From Burhinus oedicnemus (taxonomy: Eukaryota > Chordata > Aves > Charadriiformes > Burhinidae): a DNA stretch of 64,000 bases. Made by a program: the position numbers and the translations under genes. The first letter of the stretch is position 1. Each line of letters starts with the position of its first letter. Below, one piece after another: positions 21,848 through 33,400 of this stretch. Location of the stretch: assembly GCA_008921705.1 (NCBI GenBank), contig VFFE01006076.1:11707-75706 (forward strand), written 5' to 3'. The notes under the pieces are model-generated. The model did not search any database, had not been told where the DNA came from, and worked only from the letters and a program-made list of their open reading frames with translations.

Positions 21848-24800
21848 CTGATATAAAATAAGAAGTACACATTTAACCTGTAGTGTCATTTTTCTGTTTG
21901 CACGTGACTTCACTATATATTAGAAACTAATACCAGCAACACGCCTGCTTTCATTGATGTTTTGTCCCATGTTCCTTCTGTTCCCCCTTTTTTATTACTA
22001 TTTTATCATTAGATAACAGTGGATTCACCTATTATTTCATAATATCCTATTTCAAGGAACTTAAAAGTTATAGCTTATGATGACTTAGAGTAATGGGCAA
22101 ACATGTATAAGGCCTGTAATACATAAGGAGATACAGATCTATATAATCCTTGCAGTATTTCCATATAAAACTATTAGTTTCTTGTTAGCTTGGAATGGGA
22201 TAAGCAGATTCAATTTCCAGTAACATTACTTACTTCCTTCCCTCAGCTTTTTTAATTCCTGTATTATATCACTATACACACAGGATAAAAGCTCCTCTTG
22301 GGATTTTGTTCCATCCAAATAAACTAAAAAAGACGAAAGAAAAAGTTTTCATGAGTTCTACGCCAGTTATCTGTAACAGCAATTGGTAAAGTTTTCAGTA
22401 TTCCTATGGGTGCCATCAGAAGAGATGAAAAAATAAATGCCAAGAACAGTACCTCTCTTTTCTTCTTTCCAAAATTCATATCACATGTTAAAAAAATAAC
22501 ATAATGGAAAACTATCCTAGCTAAGAATTAATTTCCTATTTTTTGGGTTATGAAAGTCTCCATGAGGGCAGGGGTAATAACGTTAGGACAGTACAGCAAT
22601 GGAATAATTCAGCAGAAAGGTTCCTATGCAATGGAAGACCTCAGGTTCTTCCTCAGCTTCAGGGTTTGAGCAAGTCAAGGAAGGGCACCACGGTTCCCAT
22701 TCTCACTGCACAGTAAGGATGAAGCAATCGCCTGACTTCTCTTTCCTCTGGCCCCCCCTCCAGAAGTAGGCAGTCCAAGAGCTGTACCAGTCTGAACATC
22801 ACACAAGCTCATGGCATTGTCCCATCAGCTGGCCCAGCTTTGACACTTCTCATGCAAGACTGGTGACTGTAGTGTGTACAGTCAGCACCCAGGAAGTATC
22901 TTAAGCTTATTATAGGACTCCAACCAGGGTTTCATTTCTGTTCTGAAGAATTCTGCCAGTGCATCAGCTATCACCTCAGATGCTTCCTATTTAGCCATAT
23001 GCATGTATGCACACATGCACAAACTAGCTTGTTGAATGGACTCAGTGATCAGAACATTTCTATTTTTTAGCATCATACTTTTCATTATTAAAAAACCAAA
23101 AACCCTATGGACTTGAAAAATAAACCAACAAAAGGTCCAATCCTACTGTCCAAGTGCCACAAAAACACCTGAAGAAAACTTTGTCTGATTCAAAAAAAAC
23201 CCCCACAACCCAACAAAAACTGCTCAAATGCCACACTTAAGCATCTTATAAGCTTAAAATTAAGGATACCATACCAATGTTACTTGCATTCTCTTCCAAT
23301 TCATTTTTATATTTCAGATACATAGGCCACACGTGTCCATCGAAGTACCCCGGTGTATCTGCTGGCTGATAGACTCTGGTGCTACACAAAAATATATTTG
23401 CTTTCCCATACAAGTTTTACATTTTCCCCTAGTGTCAGCTGGTTTAATAGCATCTATCCAAAATAAAAAACAGACTGGCAGACTGCATAACTGTTAGAGC
23501 AAAGGAGGCTCCTTTGTTTTAATACAATCTGCAATATGAACTCCTGCTAACTTACCTATTTCTGCCAATCAAGTTACGTTTAAGATAAGGTAAAAGTTTT
23601 TTGGTTTTTTAAATGAAAACGGTATTACACATGTATCGAAAATGTTACCAAAACAAATTACTTTTTCTCTTTTTTTTTTTTATTGACTATACAGATTTCT
23701 GAAGTTTTAAATGACTAGCAGTTTTATCTAGTCACTTCCAGCCTGGACACTAAAGTCCTTTAAGGGTCTAGTGAGAAATCAAGGAAGTGGAATCAACCAA
23801 ACCCAGTTGAATAGAGGCTTTCTTCACTCAGCCAGCAGATTCTGACTTCATGCACATGTATTGCTCCAAGCACACAGCAGTGCTCCAAATTTGGAGGCAA
23901 GTCAGACACTGGCTTAATGATCTAAATCAGATATACAGTACAACTAATGCACAGTCTAAACAAAGTGTATGCTAAAACCACACATGAACATTGTTACTTT
24001 AACAATAATCATCATGCACCTGTATTCAACCAAGGATAAGACTGCTTAGTATTTTTTTATCTGTTTCTCATTTTAAACATGGTTTAACTCCAATATGCAG
24101 TCAGTAACCTAAATAATTTATCTGGACAACAAATTCTCTTTTTACTGTTCGTAAAACATTCAACACTTTAATATCCCTGTGCTCTAAAATTAAAAAAACC
24201 CAACCGAAACCAAACCAAAATACCCCCATATCTCTGCATGCTTTTGTTAATGTTGGTTAAATTACCACACAGTCTTCCCTGGGAATCACAGAGGACAGAT
24301 GATCTTAATAGCTTATATTTAGCAAGCACTGAAGAAAAGCTAGTACAAAAGAACCACTCCAGGTTAGGGGGTGCAGTGACCCTTTGTGAGCAATAACTGA
24401 ATAATCTTACCTCCTTCTCCTTTTGCACTCTTCATAAGGAAGGGTTAAAAAATATCTTCTATTCCATAGTTCATTAAGAGGCCTAAAATAATAACATATT
24501 TAGTGTCCTCTTCCTTTTTAGGGCAGCCTTTAATATATCAGGTTACATATTACTACTTACTCATAATTATAGAGCAGAAAGCCTTCAGCAATCAAAATAT
24601 AAACATCATCTGTATTTTTCAGATTGTCACGCGTATTCTGTGGCTCTTCTGTCACAACACCTGAGCTTGCTGGGTTTTTCATCCAATTGTGAATACTTTT
24701 CACCATTTCATCCATATAGAGGGCATCAAGTACTAGACGAAAACAGAAAGTTAGGTACCCCTTAAAAAGAGATATTTTTAAAAAAAAAAAAAAAAAAGAA

Positions 24801-27459
24801 CCCTTAAGTACCTCTAGGTTAATCAGTAAGAATCAAATAATGTACATACAAATCTAAATGAAAAGGAACAGGATTACCACAAAAATTCTGTCTCATGCAT
24901 ATAAGTAGTTCCATGTTTGCAACTGATGATACCCTGAAAGTAAAGCTTTCCCCAGGACTGGGGTATTTCTGCTGGGTGTGGTCTCTCAACTCTGCAGCAC
25001 CAAAAAGTGTGTGAATTCACTTTACAGCCTTTCCCTTGATGACAGAAACTGCAGGGACTGTTTTCCCATTCCACAAAATTTGTAAAAACTTACTTACTCT
25101 GAGACCTCCACCCTTCTGCAGTTGTTACTGACACAGGTGAAGGGAGCAGGCGCTCAAAATTTTTTGCATTGCATTTTTACTGGATTCAAGTATTTGGAGA
25201 GTGGGGGTGGATGGATTGAAAGGAGAATGGCATACAAAGCAAAACAGCACAATGTAGCACCTGTTTTTGTTTGTAGACATGTAAGCGCATATTGAGTAAT
25301 TACTGAATGGTAGAGAGAAGGCAGCCTTTGGATAACGTAAGAGCAAAGGCATTTTAGAGGAGCTTTTCAAAGCAACATTAAACCCAGATGTTTGAACCAG
25401 AACGTCCAACTTACCCCTCCAGTTCCACATTCCAGTTTCATGAAGTCTAGAAGTTGAGACAAAGACTGCATAGCTGATAAGGGTCAGTTTTCAGATACAA
25501 TTTAAGGATCTGGACAGTGTTCCAAGTAATGCATTTTGTGATCACTAAGCATCAACAGGGATTGGCTAATAAGCAACTGTTCACAACTAGATACGACCAG
25601 AACCAAAGCACTGGCCTAAAGCGGATCTGTATCTAGTTCATAAGACTAAATTGGCATGTTGAGCCAGCATTGCCTCAAAACATTTGGTCTCTATGTGAGA
25701 TCAGACATGAAATAAAGGTGTCAGGCTCAGATTCAAGTTTTGACTGATTTGGAATATGACAATGAAAGAGATTCAGTGGTGATATCCCATGAGTTCATTA
25801 TCAAAGTGAAAAAAAAAAAAATCCATCATTATATAGAAAGTGATGAGGTTAAGCTTATGCCAGTGCTGCAAGCCCAGACTTTTAACTGAACAGTACTATT
25901 TGCTACTGCACGAGACACAACTGTAGAAACAGAGAAAAAGATTAAAAAGAGAAAATTAAAGGTGAAGCACTAGCTTGAGCTATTTACTAGTTCAGCAAGT
26001 TTCCTTATTTATCTCGGTGAGCTGAAACAAACTCAGCAAAGCATTGCTCTGAAACAACCATTTGTTTACTGCCTTGCTCAGAAGAGAAGAGGGGCAAGGG
26101 GTGCAAGGGAAGAAGTGTTGAAGCTCAGCATGACAATTTCAGTACAACGTTCAAAAGCAATGCATCGAAGTTACTGACCATCATATAGCTTAAATCCACG
26201 TTCATCTGTTTCTACTTCAGACTCTGGCTGAAGGGGAAAAAAAATTGAGTTTTTTCAAGGCTGCTTTTATGACCACTGTCAGATATATACTCTTCAGTTA
26301 CAAACATAAGGGTTATACACTTTTGTATCCCAACTGATTAATCATAGAATCATATGATAGAATCATATCATATTAAATTTATCTTCAAAATTAAACTGCT
26401 GCATACAACTGTTAAAATACAAACACTTCATTTGATCTAGAACAACAAATTCTCCAAGTCATACTTCTTAAGTTCATTAGAGCTTTACTTCAGAAATAAG
26501 AGCTCCTTCATGCTCCTTAACAAACAACTCCAATGTCAATATAAAAGTTGTTTTTTTGTTTTGATATGGGAGAAAAAGAACTATCTATTGTTCTATGGCT
26601 GTAAGGTTAACAGCGTCATTAACTTTATTAGCACAAAGTATCTTGAAAAATGCATCCAACATACCCCTGTTCTTTATTTTAAAAGGGTATCAAAGAAGAC
26701 AGTAAACTTCTTTTTGACGAGTATACTCAGTGGTTTTGGCCACTGAAAGTTCAATTACCCTAGTGCTCATTTTATTCCTCTTTCTCATTAAGTCAACATT
26801 ATTTTAAGCAGCATCAATTTTTAAAAGTTTATCAATAGGAGAATTGAAAAGAGAAGAAATGATACTAAAATCTACTCGAGCCTACTTTTACCTAGCAGGT
26901 CTTTCCATCAATACTCTTACCTTAAAGAAGTCATCTTGAGAGATTATATCACAGTTGGGAAGCATTTTCTTAAGCTTTTCTGCCAGTGTTGTTTTCCCCC
27001 CATTTGTTACACTGAGTTAGAAAACATAGTAAAAACTGCATCAAGACAAAAATCAATCTTTTAAACACATGTACAAGCTCACACACACATTTTCATATAG
27101 TTAGACACAAAGACACAATCCAAACCCCCCCAACAGTTTATTCACATTAAATACTCTCTACCTCTAGAAATTTTCTGGCAGGTTCCAACAGCTTTCAGAC
27201 AATAAATCTAGTAGTGCCAGAAAAGAGGTTAGAGGGAGGCGGTATGGGAGATCTCCAACAAAGGCAGAACAATTTCTTAAAAGTTACATGCCATAAAATG
27301 ACACAATTATATCTTGTAGTTGTAATCTATTTTCAAAAAATATCCATTCAGAAATAGAAATGACATCACTTCATTCTGAAAGGAAGATCAGTCTTGAGCT
27401 GTAGAAGAAATTTAATTTGCAAATACTTACCCTCCAAGGCCAATAACCAATACTTTCAT
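21825..27459 (-). CDS. NMRK1: NMRK1, nicotinamide riboside kinase 1
   Basis: The enzyme phosphorylates nicotinamide riboside (and nicotinic acid riboside) with ATP to give NMN (or NaMN) in NAD+ salvage. Coding exons on the minus strand are 27459-27431, 27011-26921, 26227-26179, 24732-24561, 24482-24411, 23381-23275, 22323-22234 and possibly 21847-21825. All use GT-AG sites and stay in frame for 203 codons; human NMRK1 has 199. Walker A is G-V-T-N-G-G-K-T at residues 10-17 (human has S at the fifth position). The catalytic-site Asp lies in SQDDFFK (residue 36). LIAEGFLLYNY and the Arg-rich lid YEECKRRRSTRVYQP follow, then GYFDGHVWPMYLKY and VYLDGTKS. The only unclear point is the C-terminus: after residue 203 the frame either stops within two codons by read-through or splices to a short last exon. 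It is divergent from OSTF1. Confidence 0.94.
22234..22323 (-). CDS. NMRK1: NMRK1 coding exon 7, with alternative read-through stop
   Basis: The acceptor is TTTTTTAG|TTTATT. It encodes YLDGTKSQEELLSCVYSD, then IIQELKKLREG. A strong donor GGAA|GTAAGTAA follows; if it is not used, the frame adds Ser-Lys and stops at TAA 22228-22226. Confidence 0.88.
23275..23381 (-). CDS. NMRK1: NMRK1 coding exon 6
   Basis: Acceptor TTGTGTAG|CACCAG, donor ACATTG|GTATGG. It encodes TRVYQPADTPGYFDGHVW, then PMYLKYKNELEENASNI. Confidence 0.95.
24411..24482 (-). CDS. NMRK1: NMRK1 coding exon 5
   Basis: Acceptor TATTTTAG|GCCTCT, donor AGGAG|GTAAGA. It encodes PLNELWNRRYFLTLP and YEECKRRR. Confidence 0.95.
24561..24732 (-). 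CDS. NMRK1: NMRK1 coding exon 4
   Basis: Acceptor CGTCTAG|TACTTG, donor TATGA|GTAAGT. Its 172 nt encode LDALYMDEMVKSIHNW, a variable loop with EEPQNTRDN, then VYILIAEGFLLYNY. Confidence 0.94.
26179..26227 (-). CDS. NMRK1: NMRK1 coding exon 3
   Basis: Acceptor CCTTCAG|CCAGAG, donor GATG|GTCAGT. It encodes PESEVETDERGFKLYD, 49 nt, too short to show as an open frame by itself. Confidence 0.94.
26921..27011 (-). CDS. NMRK1: NMRK1 coding exon 2 (Walker A)
   Basis: Acceptor ACTCAG|TGTAAC, donor TTTAAG|GTAAGA. It encodes VTNGGKTTLAEKLKK to ISQDDFFK, which is the P-loop and the catalytic Asp region. Confidence 0.95.
27431..27459 (-). CDS. NMRK1: NMRK1 first coding exon
   Basis: ATG at 27459-27457 encodes MKVLVIGLG plus two bases; the donor is GGAGG|GTAAGT. 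The exon probably begins at an acceptor TTTTTGGCAG|TGAAAA, so 27460-27490 would be 5' UTR. Confidence 0.92.
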
Positions 27460-29941
27460 AGTTTGTTTTCTCCTCAGTTCTTCCTTTTCACTGCCAAAAA
27501 TAGCAGCCAGTGAAAACTCTTAATTCAGTGATAAGGAAAACAGCTATTATATTAAGAAATATCAATTATAGATAAGACTTTCTGTCCTTTTGTCCTTTTT
27601 TTTTTTTTCTTTTTGCAAAGCTACTGTCAGAACCTCAACTGCTTGTTTTAATGCTAACAAAAAACCTGCAACACACATGCCACATCACAGATTTCAATGC
27701 ATTTTACCTTAGACAGTATTTTAACTGTTTGGGGGGAACTCTGAGAGACTCAGTTTTACCAATATTAATATCACAGAAGTCCCTAAAGAAAAGCACAATT
27801 GCTGGCTCAAGCATTAATGGTATAAAGGTGGCAAAACAAATAAAAACCTAAAAAAAGAAACAAGTGACACGCTGAGGAGAAAGATGTTTTAAAAATTTCA
27901 TTAAGGGTTATAACAAAGAGTCTGTTCAAAGACTCTTCTATGAATCTGCTCTCAGCAGTGTAAGAATTCACCACTCCCTTGTTGTGAGAGTTAACAGTAC
28001 AGCCCATACAGGTGTGCCTCCTCTGCTCCATCACAGACCATACAGGTGCTCCTCCTCTGCTCCATCACAGAATAACCTGGAGTCATTAAAATACTGTAAA
28101 GGCAGTTTAAGCCATCCTAGCTGATTTAGCACTGAGAAGGACCAGGTAGCACTTGATCAGAAAAGATGCAGAAAAAGACTAAAGACTGAAACTCTGAAAA
28201 ACGTTATGTTTGTCTGCCCATATCCCCTGTTGCTGCCAAGAAACCAACCCTGAGGCTCTGGCTGGCTGAACACCTTCAGCGGTCAGAGCTGACAGAAGAC
28301 ACAATCCTGTCTTTCCCTGACTCTTTTCCCAGAACTTTCTTTTGGAGCAGGTGTTTGCAGAGTCCATAGTGAACTGTACTGGAAAAGCTGAACACCAGTT
28401 CTGCAAAGGAGGAGGGGGAAGAATGCTAGTTTTCAGCTGCACAAATTCATTCTAGTTTACTATTCAGTTACCTGTGCCTGCAAAAGTATGGTGTAGCAGA
28501 AGGACAGTGGGGCTGCTTCTCTTGGCACCAGCACTGGTCTACAGAGTTTGTCAAACCAGTTTAACATTTCTCAAACATTGCTTTCCAAGAGCACACACCA
28601 ATTAATAACTATTTAACCACATGCAAACACCCTGTTTTCACCGGCTCTGTGCTTGTAGGTCACACATAAGGAGGTAAGGCCTATGGCACCTAAGACTGAA
28701 AGGACTGAGCAGGTAACACCATCTCCATTCCCCAACAAACAAGTATCTGTATTATACTAGAAAAAAAGACTGTTACAGGGCACCAGTATGAAAGTAACAC
28801 CACACTATTTCTGTTTACGTAACTTTTAGACATACACGGAGTCTGAAATAATAATATCCTTTTGCATTTGGTGCAATGACTGGAAGTTCTAACCGTTTCA
28901 CAGGTCTGTGATGTGCTCTTTGCACGGTTGCTTTATATGTTTTTTCTGTTTAAAAAAAAAAAAAAGACATACTGGCTAGTCGAAGTCATCACCAGTATGA
29001 TAAAGATTGCTCTGCAATGGTGCTGCATACCTACAGTAGTTGGCACTGGCAAGTTAGCATGCAGGCGTTTTCTAAGAATATCGTAATTCTTAGGTTCGGT
29101 GATTTGATGCATGTTTATGGTGTTGGCTGTCTATTCAAAGAGCTCAAACAGATGATCTGTTCTCAGTAAGTGATGATATTCAGGCCATTTAAAACAACAA
29201 CAATAAAAAGTTTTCTAAAAATCATCGGTAAGGTTTGTAAGGATTAGCCTTTGTCCCACAAAAAAACGCTATGTAACAAACTAAATAACATCTGGACACA
29301 CATGCTGAGCTTTGGACTTTAACTTACGTCATTGTCGATATCAAAGTTAATCCCATCTTAAGGCAAAAAACACCAGGATGAAAAAAACCACCAACTCTTC
29401 CTCCCCCCAGAGTAATTTATAACACGAATTGCAAAGGCCAATCCGTCACCAACATTGCAACACAGAAATCCTGAACTATTTTACTGGGTTTAGCACCTTT
29501 AAACAGAACACAACCCCACGATAACCCTAACACAGAATTGCCATCACCCTGTTTCTAACGGCACAGCGTCACAGAGCTCCAGCACAGGGCAGCAGCCGAG
29601 GCACGCTTCCTTCTGGGCACCACCAGACCCGGGCAGGAGACGTCCCTGCCGGGCACCAAACCCACAGGCCCGGGCTGGCGGAGGGGCCGAGGGGAGCGCG
29701 CCCCGAGCCCCGCACCTCCCCCGGCACCTCACACCACTTCGGCGCCTCCGAGGTCGGCGTTTAACTGTAACCGCTGCTTAACGACACCTGCTGGGAGGGT
29801 ACCCAGAAGAAACCCCCCCGCCCCCTACCCTCACGCCCGGTTACGGAGCTGCCCAAGGCGCGCATAACCACCGAGCCGCGGCGGGCGCGGCCCCCGCGGG
29901 GCACGAAGCTCCTGTCACACGCCCGGGACGGGGCACCTTAC
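27460..29941 (-). other. NMRK1: NMRK1 5' UTR segment and first intron
   Basis: 27460-27490 is probably 5' UTR. An intron would run from 27491 to 29941, where GGGTT|GTAAGG on the minus strand makes a good donor inside the CpG island. It holds a 34-bp tandem duplication at 28004-28071 and poly-T/A runs near 27597 and 28951. No coding potential was recognised. Confidence 0.55.
28004..28071. repeat. Two-copy 34-bp tandem duplication
   Basis: The units at 28004-28037 and 28038-28071 both start CCATACAGGTG and end CTGCTCCATCACAGA, differing at two adjacent bases. This is a recent local duplication in NMRK1 intron DNA. Confidence 0.95.
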
Positions 29942-30225
29942 AACCCACCCTGTGTCGCCGGGTCGCGGCGCGGCTCGCCCGCACTCCTCGAGCCTCGCCG
30001 CCGTCGCCAACCGTCCCCTGGCCGCGAGCCCCACCGCTTCACGCGCCCCGCACCGGCCGCGCCGCCCCCATTGGCTGCCTCTTCAGGCCGCTTTCCGTTC
30101 CCCTCGCCCCTCCCGCGGCGGCACCCGCGGGGGCGGGGGAGAGAGAGGAGGGGGGCGGGGCGGAGCCTCGGCGTGCGCGGGGATTGGCTGGGCCCTACAG
30201 GAGGCGGGCGAAGCACCGGCGGCCG

Positions 30226-30243
30226 CCACCAGGGGGCGCTGCC
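30226..30243 (+). promoter_or_regulatory. Consensus CTCF binding motif
   Basis: CCACCAGGGGGCGCTGCC matches the vertebrate CTCF core (CCASYAGRKGGC) at every informative base. It lies between the divergent starts of NMRK1 and OSTF1. Occupancy is inferred. Confidence 0.85.
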
Positions 30244-30250
30244 TATAGCA

Positions 30251-30296
30251 CCCGCCCCTCCCTCCCTCCCTCCGCCCTTCCTTCCTCCTTCTGCCC
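30251..30296. repeat. (CCCT)n / pyrimidine-rich tract in the OSTF1 promoter
   Basis: CCTCCCTCCCTCCCTCCG is followed by CCTTCCTTCCTCC. It is a simple pyrimidine tract of the type common just upstream of CpG-island starts. Confidence 0.85.
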
Positions 30297-30377
30297 GCCG
30301 CCGCCCGCTGTGCACCGCTCCCGGGAGTCCGGCGAGGGCTTGCGTCGCTGGTAGCCGCTGGTCCGCCCGCCCGCTCG

Positions 30378-30413
30378 CAGCCAGGCAGGCAGGCAGCCAG
30401 CCAGCCAGCCAGC
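30378..30413. repeat. OSTF1: Tetranucleotide repeat (CAGG)n-(CAGC)n in the OSTF1 5' leader
   Basis: CAGGCAGGCAGG passes into CAGCCAGCCAGCCAGC, 51 to 86 bases upstream of the OSTF1 ATG and so probably within its 5' UTR. It may vary in length between individuals. Confidence 0.9.
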
Positions 30414-30463
30414 CGATTGTCCCCCCCGCCGCGACCCCGTCCGCGCTCGGGCCGGCCCCAGCC

Positions 30464-30497
30464 ATGTCCAAGCCGCCACCTAAACCGGCCAAGCCAG
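30464..30497 (+). CDS. OSTF1: OSTF1 coding exon 1
   Basis: The ATG is in GCCATGTCC context. It encodes [11 protein letters not shown] plus one base of Gly12; the donor is CCAG|GTAAGG. Confidence 0.97.
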
Positions 30498-33400
30498 GTA
30501 AGGGAGGGGTTCGGCGGCCCGACCCGCCGCCCCCCGGCCGCGCGAAGGCGGTGCGGGGCGCGGAGTAGCCCGCTGCCTGCTGACACGTAGACGGTTTGGT
30601 AGTCGGGTCTGGGCTGTCAAGAGCAGGGAGCCCGGCCGGGGCGGGGGGGGCCGGGGCAGGGCCGCCTACCCCTTCCTTTCCCCGCCCCGCCGCCATTAGC
30701 TTCCGCACCGCTTGCTCGGTGTCGGCAGGGGGGACAGCCCCTTCCTCGGCCCTCGCGCCAGCGGCCCCGCTGGAAGCGGTCGTGGGGCTGCCCTCGGCCA
30801 CGCAGGCGTCGTGTGTGGGCGGATCCTGCGCCCGCTCCCACTGGGCAGAAGGTTCGAGAGTGCCCCCGGGGCAGGGCCGTCGGCTGGGGTCGGGCCCCCC
30901 GCGTCGCGGGCTTGTGCGGAGCCCCCTCGCCCCGGCCGTCCTCCTCCCGAGGTGCGGCTTGGGAGCCGTGGTGGCCATGGCGCTTGGCATGGTGGTGTGC
31001 CCAGCCGGTGGCCGCTGTCGAGGGGAAGCTTGCGTAGGCTGAAATGCACAGGAAACCTTTTAACCTGTTGAGAAATGGGCGTTGGAAATACTCTGAGGTT
31101 TTCCCTGTCATTGCGTGAATTAGCAACGTATTGATGCATAAAAGCGGTTTGATAGTGTGGTCCCGTGCTACATTCCTCTTACTCTTCCGTGGCATCCACT
31201 CCTTTCCCTTGTAGGACGCCCGGCAGTCAAACTGGCCGTGTGTCCTTCGACACCCTGGTGCAAATGTGCGCAGTCGCCCTTTCTGGTGCATTTAGTTGTC
31301 GACGCATAAATTTTTGCTCCTGTACCCTTTTCAGATAAATTTAGTGCAAAGTAAGTTTCAAAAAATTAGTAACAATCACAGATTTTTTTCTAAAATATAT
31401 TGAAAAACCATTGGAAGTTGCACGGTTTTAAACCTTGGAATAGAAATGGCATCTTTCAGGTAAACATACATTCTTCTGTCAAAATTTAAGCCATTAGGTT
31501 TAGGGTTTTTTTGTTTTTTAAATGAGGAATTGATCTGGAAAATGCAATTGCTGCGTATCGTGTTTGCGTATCATCTCCCAGTATGAAAGGTTAAATTCTC
31601 TCTTTAAAGGTAAAAATTCATTGCGAATGTATTTAAGTAGATAAGATTAGTTGGCGTCTCCGAGAATATGATTATCTGATCCCTAAATACAACTGAATTT
31701 CAATGTTTTTTGCACTTGGAATAGTATTTGAAATACTGGGGGTTTTTTTTAGAAATAATTAAATACATAACCTAATTGAGTATTTTAACTAGGCAGTTTA
31801 TAAAACAGGTTTTTAATTTGAAGTCAAGTAAGTGCAAATCCGGTTTAGACCGTTTAAACCATCAGTCTCAACCTACCCACAGAAGCAAAATCTGTTAAAG
31901 CTCTCTGAATGTAGAGTTTCATCCTTGAAAGAATTTCCTCTGCCTTGCATTTTGCTAAGCCGCTTTGAAAACAACTTACTTGAAATGAAAAGAACAGTAA
32001 TAGAAGCATTGCTGTTGTGAACTCTCACTGAAGACCTGTACTGAGGAAATCTGTGGGCTTCTGCAAGGGTGTGGTGCTGCTCTTAGCAGCCAAATATGTA
32101 ACAAGAGTAGATTTTTCCAATGCAGTTGGTAACTTAGTTTTCTGATTTGAAAAAAGATGAGTTAAATTTAACATAAGATTCTTAAAGAGTTAAAGGCTCT
32201 AGCCCTAGCTAACCTGCAGGAGCTATCAAACTAACTCAAACGTGTGGTTATGTCCAGTACTAGGTGCCTCTCACTAGTTTGCTGGGGTGCCGTTTTGTGA
32301 TACGCTTCATCTGATAAATTGCAGACTGCCATCAGAAGGAAAGGTTCCCTATGTCCTCCGCTCCCCTGCCATCCCCTTTCCATTCCATTTAGTGACATGA
32401 CAAGCTGGGTTGGTGTTCTGACTTTTTACGTTAGGTTATTTTTATATCTAATGAACTTGCTGAGCTGGTTTACTGCATGAGTGCTTGACACAGCAAAATG
32501 AAATGGGTATAAATAAATGGCTGAAGAAGGAAGAGGAAGAGAACGAGACTCTCTTGGTAGTGGATTTCAGAGCTGATTAAGGGTAAAGAGATTAATTTTG
32601 ATGAATCCCTAATTTTTGAAGAGAGAAAGTCTTATGGAGGCTGTTGCATTAAATTTTTTTCCAAGGCATTTTCAGCAACGACTGTCTTCTAGCATATTCC
32701 AAAATATTTCTGTAGTTGTAGGTCTGGCTTTGTTCTGTCTATAATATCAGTTATGCCCGTGGTACTGTCATTGAATCGCTCAGGGCTATAGATGTTAAAA
32801 TGTGCTAATTAAAGACAGATGAGTACAGAAACTGCATGTGGTGAAATAGTTGCTACAGTGGCATAATGCTATCTCTTTTGGTGGCTTTTAGACTGCATTT
32901 GTTGAGATGTCTTACTGCATTTGGTCAAGCTGTGTTAATTTTTCTTCACTGACCGTTATCAGGTATCTGGTCTATCAACTGGGCTATAACCTGTGTCAGG
33001 GAACAGGAAACCTGCTTGCCTTGCTGCTGAGTTGTTACAATTCAAGCCAGCTAGAAGAGAAAACAAGACATTTATTGCTGTAGTCCTTTCCTTTGTGTTC
33101 GGGGAGGGGGGGGAAGTGCAGGCTGGATAGAGGTGGAAGGAAATACAGCAGGTGGCAGGGAAGTGAAAATATTTAGTGAAATAAATATTCATCCTTTATA
33201 AAACAGAGAGTGTTTACTGTTCATCACAGGGGTGTTTGACATTAGAGATGGATGGCTAGACAGTGCTTTAAAAATGTAGGGAACAAAAGAAGGTGTGAAG
33301 GGAGGAAAAGCTGACTAGCCATAGCATTAAGCGTGGTTTTCTTCAGTACTTGAGAGCATTTTGTCTGACAGAAGGCTCTTCTATTAATCCTGTGGCATGC

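Larger units (their letters stand above)
21848..27430 (-). other. NMRK1: NMRK1 coding-region introns
   Basis: Introns are 21848-22233, 22324-23274, 23382-24410, 24483-24560 (78 bp), 24733-26178, 26228-26920 and 27012-27430. All are AT-rich. I see only homopolymer runs (poly-A at 24779-24797, poly-T near 23670) and a short CR1-tail-like TCATAGAATCATATGATAG stretch at 26344-26362. No hidden exon or repeat was recognised. Confidence 0.65.
29640..31030. promoter_or_regulatory. Shared CpG-island bidirectional promoter of NMRK1 and OSTF1
   Basis: CpG-dense, GC-rich sequence spans the likely NMRK1 first exon (donor at 29942/29941, minus strand) and OSTF1 exon 1 (ATG 30464, plus strand). Between them are inverted CCAAT boxes (ATTGG at 30070-30074 and 30183-30187), GC boxes (GGGGCGGG at 30129-30139 and 30151-30162) and a CTCF motif. 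No TATA box is visible. NMRK1 and OSTF1 are also divergent neighbours in human. Confidence 0.85.

Noticed and set aside
24779..24797. Poly-A run as a retroposed-gene tail
   Set aside because: It is in an NMRK1 intron with no upstream cDNA-like sequence or flanking duplication.
29938..30990. 350-codon minus-strand open frame and several overlapping plus-strand ones
   Set aside because: High GC content of the CpG island removes stop codons. Composition is low-complexity Pro/Gly/Arg/Ala, and OSTF1 exon 1 and the promoter explain the region.
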